Both the position numbers and the translations under genes were made by a program. The notes beneath the pieces were generated by a model that saw only the letters and a program-made list of their open reading frames with translations, did no database searches and was not told the origin of the DNA. A stretch of 64,000 nucleotides of DNA from Lamellibrachia satsuma (Eukaryota > Annelida > Polychaeta > Sabellida > Siboglinidae): assembly GCA_033239005.1 (NCBI GenBank), contig BSQZ01000029.1, positions 6,624,923-6,688,922 of the forward strand, given 5' to 3'. Shown piece after piece: positions 1 through 11,340 of the stretch (the first letter of the stretch is position 1; every line of letters begins with the position of its first letter).

Positions 1-2518
1 TACTGGTGAAGGTGAAAGTGTTTTGTGCTGCTGTCAAGTTAGTAGTGGTGAAGGTGAAAGTCTTTTGTGCTGCTGTCAAGTTAGTATACTGGTGAAGGTG
101 AAAGTGTTTTGTGCTGCTGTCAAGTTAGTAGTTGTGAAGGTGAAAGTGTTTTGTGCTGCTATGAAGTTAGTAGTGGTGAAGGTGAAAGTGTATTGTGCTG
201 ATGTCAAGTTAGTAGTGGTGAAGGTGAAAGTGTTTTGTGCTGCTATCGAGTTAGTATACTGGTGAAGGTGAAAGTGTTTTGTGCTGCTGTCAAGTTAGTA
301 GTGGTGAAGGTGAAAGTGTTTTGTGCTGCTATCAAGTTAGTATACTGGTGAAGGTGAAAGTGTTTTGTGCTGCTGTCAAGTTAGTATACTGGTGAAGGTG
401 AAAGTGTTTTGTGCTGCTGTCAAGTTAGTAGTGGTGAAGGTGAAAGTGTTTTGTGCTGCTGTCAAGTTAGTATACTGGTGAAGGTGAAAGTGTTTTGTGC
501 TGCTGTCAAGTTAGTAGTGGTGAAGGTGAAAGTGTTTTGTGCTGCTATCAAGTTAGTAGTGGTGAAGGTGAAAGTGTATTGTGCTGATGTCAAGTTAGTA
601 GTGGTGAAGGTGAAAGTGTTTTGTGCTGCTATCAAGTTAGTATACTGGTGAAGGTGAAAGTGTTTTGTGCTGCTGTCAAGTTAGTAGTGGTGAAGGTGAA
701 AGTGTTTTGTGCTGCTGTCAAGTTAGTAGTGGTGAAGGTAAAAGTGTTTTGTGCTGCTATCAAATTAGTAGTGGTGAAGGTGAAAGTGTTTTGTGCTGCT
801 GTCAAGTTAGTAGTGGTGAAGGTGAAAGTATTTTGTGCTGCTATCAAGTTAGTATACTGGTGAAGGTGAAAGTGTTTTATGCTGATATCAAGTTAGTAGT
901 GGTGAAGGTGAAAGTGTTTTGTGCTGCTATCAAGTTAGTATACTGGTAAAGGTGAAAGTGTTTTTTGCTGCTGTCAAGTTAGTAGTGGTGAAGGTAAAAG
1001 TGTTTTGTGCTGCTATCAAGTCAGTAGTGGTGAAGGTAAAAGTGTGTTGTGCTGCTGTCAAGTTAGTAGTGGTGAAGGTGAAAGTGTTTTGTGCTGCTGT
1101 CAAGTTAGTAGTGGTGAAGGTGAAAGTGTTTTGTGCTGCTATCAAGTTAGTAGTGGTGAAGGTGAAAGTGTTTTGTGCTGCTGTCAAGTTAGTAGTGGTG
1201 AAGGTGAAAGTGTATTGTGCTGCTGTCAAGTTAGTAGTGGTGAAGGTGAAAGTGTTTTGTGCTGCTATCAAGTTAGTAGTGGTGAAGGTGAAAGTGTAGT
1301 GTGCTGCTGTCAAGTTAGTAGTGGTGAAGGTGAAAGTGTTTTGTGCTGCTGTCAAGTTAGTAGTGGTGAAGGTGAAAGTGTTTTGTGCTGCTATCAAGTT
1401 AGTAGTGGTGAAGGTGAAAGTGTAGTGTGCTGCTGTCAAGTTAGTAGTGGTGAAGGTGAAAGTGTTTTGTGCTGCTGTCAAGTTAGTAGTGGTGAAGGTG
1501 AAAGTGTATTGTGCTGCTGTCAAGTTAGTAGTGGTGAAGGTGAAAGTGTTTTGTGCTGCTGTCAAGTTAGTAGTGGTGAAGGTGAAAGTCTTTTGTGCTG
1601 CTGTCAAGTTAGTAGTGGTGAAGGTGAAAGTGTATTGTGCTGCTGTCAAGTTAGTAGTGGTGAAGGTGAAAGTGTTTTGTGCTGCTGTCAAGTTAGTAGT
1701 GGTGAAGGTGAAAGTGTTTTGTGCTGCTGTCAAGTTAGTAGTGGTGAAGGTGAAAGTGTTTTGTGCTGCTGTCAAGTTAGTAGTGGTGAAGGTGAAAGTG
1801 TATTGTGCTGCTGTCAAGTTAGTAGTGGTGAAGGTGAAAGTGTTTTGTGCTGCTGTCAAGTTAGTAGTGGTGAAGGTGAAAGTCTGTTGTGCTGCTGTCA
1901 AGTTAGTAGTGGTGAAGGTGAAAGTGTATTGTGCTGCTGTCAAGTAAGTAGTGGTGAAGGTGAAAGTGTTTTGTGCTGCTATCAAGTTAGTAGTGGTGAA
2001 GGTGAAAGTCTTTTGTGCTGCTGTCAAGTTAGTAGTGGTGAAGGTGAAAGTCTTTTGTGCTGCTGTCAAGTTAGTAGTGGTGAAGGTGAAAGTGTATTGT
2101 GCTGCTGTCAAGTTAGTAGTGGTGAAGGTGAAAGTGTTTTGTGCTGCTGTCAAGTTAGTAGTGGTGAAGGTGAAAGTCTTTTGTGCTGCTGTCAAGTTAG
2201 TAGTGGTGAAGGTGAAAGTGTAGTGTGCTGCTGTCAAGTTAGTAGTGGTGAAGGTGAAAGTGTATTGTGCTGCTGTCAAGTTAGTAGTGGTGAAGGTGAA
2301 AGTCTTTTGTGCTGCTGTCAAGTTAGTAGTGGTGAAGGTGAAAGTCTTTTGTGCTGCTGTCAAGTTAGTAGTGGTGAAGGTGAAAGTGTAGTGTGCTGCT
2401 GTCAAGTTAGTAGTGGTGAAGGTGAAAGTCTTTTGTGCTGCTGTCAAGTTAGTAGTGGTGAAGGTGAAAGTGTAGTGTGCTGCTGTCAAATTAGTAGTGG
2501 TGAAGGTGAAAGTCTTTT
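1..2518. repeat. 42/44-bp satellite-like tandem array (right end; begins before the window)
   Basis: About 60 head-to-tail copies of a 42-bp unit are visible; each contains gtgaaggtgaaagtg, then a ttttgtgctgctgtcaag segment and gttagta. Up to about position 945 many units carry a tatactgg junction in place of tagtgg, which adds 2 bp (44-bp variant) and shifts frame. From about 945 to 2518 only the 42-bp form occurs. Because 42 is divisible by 3 and the unit has few stop codons, long reading frames exist on both strands (1005-2585 on +, 930-2489 on -). I treat them as by-products of the repeat. Variation is concentrated at the gtt/ctt/gta step and the tgt/tat step. The array ends abruptly at ctggaaaaactc. 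Its left border is outside the window. Confidence 0.97.
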
Positions 2519-3389
2519 CTGGAAAAACTCATTATCCGCAAACAATTCTTGCACCGTCACTGTGCAGTCAGTTGTAATTAATTAATCTTTTATGACCTGT
2601 TCTAAATCATAAGTTAGTCACATATATATATATATATATATTTTCTTGCTATGAAACTGTGCTTGAAGTAAATCCTGATTTTGCTACATAAAAACATTTT
2701 GGAGCTTTGACAAAGGCATTTTGTACAATAGTGATTTATTCTTGTTTCCAATGAGCTATTGCAGGAGTTTCATACAGTTCACTGGGGACTTTTGTTTTCC
2801 CAGTTGAGCAGGTACTCAAAGCACCTAGAGAGGTCACATGAATTCTTGCTTATGCCTCATTAATTATTAATCAGTTAATTATGTTAATGTCAGATTTTTT
2901 GGTTTTGTAAGATGGATTGGATCGGGTTCATGGTTGGTCTTGTTAGAAGAGATTAGTATATTAAATTTCTAGGAAATAGACAAGCCTAGAGTCTTCATTA
3001 AAGCTGCTCTGCAGTTAATTTGCAAGGCTCAATTTTATACGATTGTATGCATGTGACAGATGTTTTCTTTTCAAAACAAGTTACATCAAACATAATTTTT
3101 CTGTCCATTCATGGCCGGCCGAACGTGAAGTGTAGTAATTTGATTTATGTTCCAAGCCAATTTGAATTTGCACAGTTAATTTAAAGAAAACCACATCAAT
3201 AAGTTTAGATTGAAAGTAATATAATCCTAATCCCAGTAATTTTTTTGACCATAAATAGTTACATATCGGATACATAACTATTCAACATTTTAGCTTTATA
3301 ATTTTTTTTTAAGAGATGAACATTCTGACAAAAAAATCTAAAGCTATCAAGAGACTTCCAGAATTTTACTGTAATTGATAAACTCATAT
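2519..3389. other. Non-coding stretch
   Basis: AT-rich sequence between the array and the reverse transcriptase remnant. It holds a short (TA)n run at about 2622-2641 and no coding region, RNA gene or repeat that I can recognise. Confidence 0.6.
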
Positions 3390-4530
3390 TTTTCATATGT
3401 TTGTGTCATCAGCAAATAAAATGCACTTAAATACTTTCGAAACGTTACAAATGTCATTGATGTAGATGATAAAAAGCTTTGGTCCTAAAATGGAACGTTG
3501 AGGAACACCACAACATACATTTAGTATTTCTGAATCACAATTTTTATACAGAACAAATTGTTTTCTATTTTTCAAATAACTCACAATCCATTGATGTGCT
3601 ATACCATGCACACCATAAAAATTAAATTTTTCGATAATATGTCATGCTCAACAGTGTCAGAAGCTTTCTTTAGGTCAACAAATACTCAAGTAGCATACTT
3701 TTTATTATCTAGCGCATTTGTAATTTTTTCAACCAATTCCAACAAAGCATAAAAAAAATAATGAGATAGGTAAGTAATTTGTAAACATCCATTTGAAAGG
3801 ATGCATTGCAAATGTGACTAAATAGTTTTATAATAAAAAAATATTTTTTTTTTCATGTTAATGTCACTACAATCTGTAAACATTTTATTTTGTATGTTGA
3901 ACAGTTCTAATCATGTAGATCCGTAACAAGACTTATGAACATACTACTTTCCAGTCCTTTTCCCAAGTAGTCATAAATAGATACATTCTTTTCAGGTAAT
4001 AAAATATATTTTGCCAGATTTGGGCCAACATTTGAAAAAAATTAAATCTATTTGCTATGTCTTTCTTGTGTGAAATTTTTTTGTTATTCTTCATAAAAGA
4101 TTCAGGATATGTTGGCGTGTTGAATTGTTTGTTGATTACACAGTTCAATATTTTCCAAGTACCTTTAACATTATTTCTCTGTTTCTCTAACAATGTGTTG
4201 TAGTGTTGTTTTAAGTGAGTCTTAATGTAGGTGTTAATTTGTTTTGTATTTGTACAAGTTTTGTATTTATGCTCAACTTCAGCAGATCTAGATGTAACAA
4301 ATGCTTTATACAGCCTCTTTTTCTTGGCACAAGCACATTTGAAACCTTTGGTGTACGAAGGTTTCTTGTTAATGCTACGGTTTCTCGAAACTGTTTTTAA
4401 CAGGCAATGTGAATGAATACGCAAACGTAAAACACAAAATGAATATTCCAATCCGCGAATCGAATACACAGAATTAATATGTGAATCTAGTTTTGTTGAT
4501 TTGCGGATCATCATACATTGCACGACTAAT
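3390..4530 (-). pseudogene. Non-LTR retrotransposon reverse transcriptase remnant (Jockey/CR1-like)
   Basis: Read on the minus strand from 4523 down, the sequence first gives the basic linker usually found between endonuclease and reverse transcriptase: KPSYTKGF, KKKRLYKAF, LLEKQRNNVKGTWKILN, and then a degenerate NFF block. Around 3640-3750 it reads VFVDLKKASDTVEHD, the RT motif normally FxDLKKAFDTVDH, interrupted just upstream by a stop. From 3611 to 3393 it reads YLKNRKQFV, GVPQRSILGPKLFIIYIND and LFADDT, which is the catalytic core including the AxDD-like box. Several frameshifts and stops separate these pieces, so the element is dead. The endonuclease domain, the 3' end and the insertion boundaries were not found. 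The Jockey/CR1-like assignment is from motif style only. Confidence 0.85.
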
Positions 4531-6119
4531 CCATTTTAAGTCAAATAAACACAAAATTCCCAACAAAAGTTTAGCATGTACATATAGCATTAAATTACAG
4601 ATTAAAAGCTTTAAAACTGTTTTTAAAATGTTGCATATATTGCAAAATTTCACCATCCTCTGTCAACCAGCTTTGCTCTACAGCCCCCCATCAGTTGTTA
4701 GGTTATTAATAATTAGTAATAAATTAAATTAAATAAAAGTGCACATTTGTACCTTCGCACCGGTGCCACAAAGTAATTCGGTGCCACAAGATAATCCAGT
4801 GTCACACGGCTACAAGTTTTATCAGTGAAGAATGTCCAATCTCTGTCTATTTCAATCATAATAGCAATAATCTTGCAGTAAAATCCACAAAACGTGGGTG
4901 ACAGATTTTCAAGTAGGACTCAACATCAAAGTGACATCCAAGCAACTTAATGGTTGCCTCTTTGAGACTTATCAAGTCCAGCCCTTCCCATTTATTCACC
5001 ACATATCAGTAACTGTATCAATGATAGCTGCTACAGGCCACAGCTTTGAACATGGGGTGTCCAGCTCAGAGCCTTTGTTAGTGGTAAATGAAGGGGGTGA
5101 GATAGCAGCTTGAGCTGTCCTGGGGTAATTAGACATTAAAAGCAGGAAATGTTTGCAGTTTACCTGCCTCATTTCCCCCACTATATGGCTGGGCAGTCTG
5201 GTGTTACCTGGGGTACTTTCTAGTGTGTAATTTGTATTTGAATTTAAGTAGTTGGTGATGGGGTTGGTAAGTGATCCCATGCATTATAGGGGTGAATTAG
5301 GGGGCAATTGTGGTGTCTAAAAGGTGGCAGAAGTTTATTTATATACATATGTGTGTGTGGGCGCGAGATTGCATAATGCCATGAGTAGTTATTGTGATGT
5401 CATTATTATAAACTCTTATGTAATGTGTATAATTTGCATTTAATATGGATTTAGCTCTAAAGGGTGATTACTGCAATTATTTAAGTTTGTGTTTTTAATA
5501 ATAATAGCTTTATTTGATTTGCCATCATAGAGGTTGAATATTATCTGTTATTTATAATTAACTATTTGAAAGCGTTATATATGCTAATTGGTCAACATAA
5601 AAGAGTCTGAGTGAAACTAAAATACTTGTATGTCAAGGAACAATAAGGATATAGTCGTGCATTGATTGGGAATAACAAAGTCGTTAACTACAGTGTTTTT
5701 TGCAGGCACTAGATGTCACTGTGACATCAAATTATGCAAGGCATTGTTAAGTTATTTATAACCGCTACTAATTAATGAACATATTCTTAACATTTTATAT
5801 CCTATTTGCATCATTGTTTTATCATTGCGCATTCAATTACATTGGTAAACAGCACAGAAACAATTACGCGTGTCCCTGGAGGAAACAGTAGGGAGAATGC
5901 TTGATTGAAATGAAGGCACAAAGAGTAATTGATTTCTCCCCGTTTCTACAAAGGCAAATTCGTCGACTCGTGAAAAAATAGGTTTATTGGTATGGGTAGA
6001 TTTTTTTTCATATACATGTTTTGCCTTTTATATACATTGTGAGTTTTCAGGATGACTGTGTAAGTGTATCCAGTTGGTTCTTTAAAATAGGATTAAGTAG
6101 TGTTGCTATGGGCTGCCAT
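4531..6119. other. Non-coding stretch
   Basis: No gene seen. It contains a short internal duplication of ggtgccacaa near 4760-4790 and otherwise unstructured AT-rich DNA. Confidence 0.5.
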
Positions 6120-6430
6120 AGATGAGTGATTACTGCCACCGACTTGTTAGGGAGCTTGGGGTTTGGCATATATTGACTTGGGGTTGAGGTGCTCTCAGAC
6201 TGGCAGGGGTTTGGGGCTGACTAACTTGAGGGCTCTCACAAACTGACTAGGGGTGGGGGCCTGACATAGATGATAGACAGTCTAGGCTGCCACAAACTGG
6301 CTGGACACTTGGGAAACAGCATGGAATGTCTGAGGATTTAGGGGGCTGCCACAGATTGGCTAGGGATTTAGGGGTCTCTTGGTGATTGGCTGTGGTTTTA
6401 GGGGCTCTGTATGGCTTCAGGCCAGCCACT
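6120..6430. repeat. Degenerate G-rich tandem repeat
   Basis: A poorly conserved unit of very roughly 35-40 bp recurs about seven times, with the core ggctgccacaaactggct followed by a run such as gatttaggggg. Examples lie near 6180, 6240, 6290, 6350 and 6380. The copies have drifted, so the exact unit length is uncertain. Confidence 0.5.
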
Positions 6431-9400
6431 GTCTGGAAGGATGGAGTACAAGGTGTTCCGAGTTATGGGCTACTGTCAGGGATGGTTTACTGGGTCACCC
6501 AGTTTTACTTTGCTGATAATGTTACTGTAGCTGTATTGCTATAGCAATACTATTGCAATATTTTCATGACTTGCGATAGTGTAGCAATAGTATCATGAAA
6601 TAGCATATCGCCAGGAAAGCAGTCTCGAACCGTAATTAGTTGCTGGCACCATCAAATCACTGCACCGTCGTCTAGCCGATGCATGAAAATAAGGTTACAG
6701 GAAAAATTTGTCACTAGTTGATTCGTAATTAGTGAATTCATGAATGAAGCTTCTCTGATGAACAATTGTTGATGTTAGGTCGATAAACTGTCGTTACTGT
6801 TGATATTTCTGTGTACTATCAACGATATAATTAACTTTACTATCGATAGCATTGCATTGTCACATTGGCTATTGTGATCCATTGATAGTTTGACGTATTA
6901 TTGACCCCTATTCATACCCCTATTCATAGTACTGACACTAGTAGTGTTTGACTCCTCAGTGTCCAGCGATGAGTAAACTAGGGAGAGTCAATGACTGACT
7001 CCTTCAGTCATCAGATGCCATTCAGCCCAAAAAAACTGCCAGGAATGCCAGGGGCGCCACAGCAAGGTGGGCCCCATCACCTGTCTGAGGTTACCCCTGG
7101 CTTCCTGCCACTGCAGTCTGTGGTGTGTTATCATGGCTTTTTGCCATGAGGACTTTGTCCCAGTCCATTAAGAAGTGAGAGGTTCCACTGGGGAGCCTAA
7201 TTTGTGCCTGTAGGTGTTACTCTAAATACACAGTGCCACCAGACATGGGTTACTTTAGGGTCTCAATGTTGGTGTGTTGCTGCTCAACAACAACATTTGG
7301 GTTTTGGGATTTGTTAAACCGCGCTATGTAATTTTTGTGATGTTGCTTCACTTCCTGTTCACCTGGGTGCATGGAATGAGGAAAATACAAGAGCATAAAG
7401 AAATATATATTCACATCATCACATCACTCAGCACCTGTGACTATTACAGTGTTTTAACAGTTTTTGTTTTTTAAGTTATTATTTCATAATTAAATGTTAG
7501 TTATAGATACCCGTTAATTATTATTATTATTATATTTATGTAATAAATACAAAAGAGGAGCATTGTTGAAACTTGATTTACTACATCGATAAAATGTGTA
7601 TTATGTCATTGCAAAAAATAATAATATGATATAATACATTATATATTAATGAAAAAAACAGCGTCTTACAAAAAGAGAAAATATACATGAATTGGCCCCA
7701 ATCTATACTACCAAAAATGTGACTTGCAAGAAAGGTTTATTAACATAATAGTAGTTTAATTATAAAGTAAGCACATCTATATCTAGAATATATGCATACA
7801 AAACGTAGTTTGATGTTAGATGTTATGTGGCCTAGAAAATGTTTATTTAGATCAATCAATAATACATGGTAATTCATCATACAAAGGCTTACATACAATT
7901 TCAAAGAAGTTTCCAGTTGAATGGTCAGGGGAAGTCTGTGCTAAGGGTAATGCATGCTAAGACCTGGAAGATCACTATCATAGATTGCTACAGAGCTTGT
8001 GTAAAGTTCTCTAATGGAAGGTACTTGATCCACTGCAAACAATGAATTACCACAAACAATTACTCTATAGATCAAAGCACCACTAATGACAGGGTCCAGA
8101 GACAGGGAAGGGAAGGGAAGGATTTGGCAGTTTGGCTCACAGTTTGGAGTTGAGTTTATTTGAATGACCTGGTAGAATTACCAAACAATTAAGCAGCAAT
8201 TAGAACAGTTTTGTTTTGACAGCTGGTTTAAAGCAGTCTAATTTTCTTCAGTTTCTGGTTCGGTATGTATATTACAGTCACACTTGGTGTATTCTGCATA
8301 AATTTGGGAAACAATGCGATTGCTGTCCTTGATAAGAGGTGCATATCTCGGATTCCAACATCTCTGGATCTCTGTCACTGGCATGTGTGACTCTAGTATC
8401 TAATGTGACACAGTATTGACATGGTGACATGGTTTGATATACAGTATCTGTGCTGACGTTGATACTCTGGGTAGTTCTGCGGTGAATGTATTGATCCTTC
8501 CAAGCCAGTTGCATTAAATCATCTGGTGTCCCTCCATTTCTTACATCTATAGAAGACACTGAGTAGGGATGATAGCTGTCTTCCCTGTACTTTGTGGGAC
8601 AGCTCCCTTCATCTCCCCAGTCTACTGAGTGGGCCCAATTAACCAGGGATGACAGTGATTATGGAAGTGGTGTCTAATTGCCCCATTCTCCCTGATTACC
8701 CCCTCATTGCTCCCACTTAGTTAACCCTCATCTGTGCAAACACCAGGAAGTGTTACCAGGGAATGTTTGGGTTTTCACCGATTTCAATTTGGTGTGTTTT
8801 CTCGGCACAAAAAAGTTGCTGTTGATTTCCCAGAATTGTAATAATTGATTATTTGTGAGAGTTTTGAGAAGTATACTTTGGCTATTGTAACCAGATAACG
8901 CCCCAGAGGTCGGTATCTTAGGATTCAGGTGCAAAAGAAGGCTTCCTGCTGTTGTTACTGTTATAATTATTGTTAAAAGAAAATACCAAAAAAGCTATGT
9001 CCAAACTATATTAGATGTCTATCTGTTCTGTTCAATTGTAGTTTTCAGTTTTTAATGTTATGTTGCCATGGATATATGACTGCCAAAGGAGCCTATTTAT
9101 ACTGATTTACCTTTTAATACTAACATATATACATAAAAATATTCTAAAAAGTTAATGAATGAACAATAAAACATGAAACACAAAAAATTTATTGATGAGA
9201 ACATGACAGTTGCCATGGATATGAGCAAAAAATTTATGATAATTGAAAAGAAGAAAGACAGTTAGGCCAAGGCAGTTGATGTACAAGAATGAAGTCTGCA
9301 CCCAAGCAAAACATAATCCCACATACATGGTCACAAAAATACGTCCAGTTTGTAATGCGATTTGACAAAAAGATAGTTGCCACTAAGAAAAAAATGAAAT

Positions 9401-10016
9401 GTTCGACGCACACCTGAGAGTTTGGAATTGGCACCATCCAATAGTTGGGTCTCTGATGCTCTGCTTGGCAGAGTTGACAGTATTGGGTGATACAACAACT
9501 TGTATTTGGCGTATTCGACCGGAATGAACATGCACATTTTAAGATCTTAAGCATTGGTAAATGCATATTTACCTAACCTAACCAATTATTCACCCTTTAA
9601 TGCAATACATTCTGTACATTCTCAATACTTTTTTTATGCTTTTTTTACTTTCACATCAATAAAACTGTATTTTAAAATAATTTTTTGCATTCACCCATTA
9701 ACCTCATGACAGCTTTGGATGCAGATGTTGTGAACTATTTACTCATTCATTTCTTATTCACAGTTTCCATGTATCAATTAAATGTGCGAAGCAGTGATAC
9801 AAATGTAGACATTTAACGAAAAACAAGTGGTTGCTAGCCATTTTGAACACCTTGCTAATCAAACCAAATAATATATGATAAATGTCAATTTGGTGCTAAT
9901 TTTATACCAAGCTGTTCACATTTTTAATGATGTTTGGTGTGACTATCAAGGTAAACCTTTTCTAAGAAAATTTGGTCAAAATAACAACACCTGCTAAAGT
10001 TTGTCCAGTACTTGTT
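6431..10016. other. Non-coding stretch with small hairpins
   Basis: No coding region or named element recognised. A 16-bp perfect palindrome lies at 6534-6549 with further short inverted repeats to about 6605. The rest is AT-rich and carries only short open frames without codon structure or family likeness. Confidence 0.5.
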
Positions 10017-10200
10017 GTCCACTAGCACAGATGTCCACTAACAGAGATGTCCACTAACAGAGATGTCCACTAGCACAGATGTCCACTAACAGAGATGTCC
10101 ACTAACAGAGATGTCCACTAGCGCAGATGTCCACTAACAGATATGTCCACTAGCACAGATGTCCACTAACAGAGATGTCCACTAGCACAGATGTCCACTA
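10017..10200. repeat. 16-bp minisatellite, about 11.5 copies
   Basis: The unit gtccactaacagagat alternates irregularly with the variant gtccactagcacagat. The array starts and stops inside copies of gtcc and has only a few point changes (gcgcagat, aacagatat), so it is young or homogenised. Confidence 0.95.
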
Positions 10201-10979
10201 TTGTCCAGTTAGGTTGTTGTCAAAGGAACGAATTTACAGCTCTCTTTCTTTCTCGGATGTTTGCCAACCTGTCCAGAAAGCACAGGATGCACACTTCAAG
10301 GCACAAGGGCAGGTTTAGGGAAAGAAGGAAATGACTGATGGGAATAGGGAGGCATCCCACACATAATCCCTGAGGCTGTTGTGCAACAAATATACACATG
10401 TATGCGTCATTTATACAGTTAGTCTCCCATTGCATCATATCCTTTGGTCACCTGTACGAAGGTGTGTGATTTGCAGGAGTCGAGCATCAGTGGTTTCAGA
10501 CAGCTGGTGTTACTGCGCCTTCCCTCATGGGATCCCTGCATAACATTTCTCGGAATTCGTTAATTTGTTTTCAACCAACATTAATTCTGGTTATTTTTCC
10601 AAGATGGCGAACTCTCCCTCCTTGCGTGTTGTGAAGGTAACTGTCAGTCATGTGACTAAAATGGCGTTGGAAATGGAGAGACCCCCCGAGAGACAATGCA
10701 GGGGCAACTAATATGTTATCACTATGAATTTGTAATGCATCTTTGATTTATCAAGTAAACTTCCCCACAGGACTTTATTTTCGATTAGACACAGTTTCAC
10801 TGCATAAAATGTCAACTCATAAAAGTCACAGTGGAATTGTGCAAAATATCATTTAGACTTCGAGCACCTGCCATAATTTGTGCACTAATTGAGAACATTT
10901 GGTCACATGACATTTGGCAACCAATGCGTGGACAAGCATGCAGGAATTGGGATCAAGAGAGAACCTGCACTGTTTCGGG
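10201..10979. other. Non-coding stretch with a YY1/E-box-like cluster
   Basis: No gene is established. Near 10600-10670 sit ccaagatggcgaac, gtcatgtgac and aaaatggcg, motifs often seen near animal transcription starts. A tiny ATG-initiated frame here runs into a gtaact donor-like site, but nothing confirms it as an exon. Confidence 0.3.
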
Positions 10980-11106
10980 ATGCATGGTGATTGTCAATTA
11001 GCTGTGGCTGCTGCCAAGCTGTGGAATCGGTTGCCTGTTTCATTGAGGACAGCGAAGACACTGCCGCATTATAAAACATTTTTAGAAACAAATTTTTTTA
11101 GAGTAT
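10980..11106 (+). pseudogene. C-terminal remnant of a non-LTR retrotransposon ORF2
   Basis: The frame ending at 11106 reads AVAAAKLWNRLPVSLRTAK then TLPHYKTFLETNFF and a stop. This matches the usual extreme C-terminus of CR1/L2/Jockey-class polyproteins (AAxxLWNxLPxxLRxxxSLxxFKxxLKxxLF). No reverse transcriptase core is present upstream, so this is a 5'-truncated copy, as is normal for target-primed insertion. The AT-rich stretch after the stop, to roughly 11340, is probably its 3'UTR. Family-level assignment is tentative. Confidence 0.7.
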
Positions 11107-11340
11107 AGCTTTTTAAGATACGCTGATGTGAAAATTTATATATATACATATATTATTTTTATTATTACGAGTATACATTTAATTTTTATTATATATTATT
11201 TATGATGTGACTATTTTGGACTGTATTTTTTAATATTTATTATTGGTATTGTTTTTAATGTATTTAATGTAATTTTTTTATATATTATATTTTATGCATT
11301 CTTTTATTGCTATGATAAAATTATAGCCAAATGTCGCACT
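11107..11340 (+). mobile_element. Probable 3'UTR of the truncated non-LTR element
   Basis: Directly after the ORF2 stop comes about 230 bp of strongly AT-rich sequence (tatatata, ttattattg, tttaatgtat) ending near ttatagccaaatg. Its position and composition fit a retroelement 3'UTR. No poly(A) or clear target duplication is visible, so the end is approximate. Confidence 0.4.

Noticed and set aside
930..2489. 519-codon minus-strand frame (TAAQNTFTFTTTNL repeats)
   Set aside because: It lies entirely inside the 42-bp array, has an equally long frame on the other strand, and carries no flanking coding sequence. The unit length, divisible by three, explains it.
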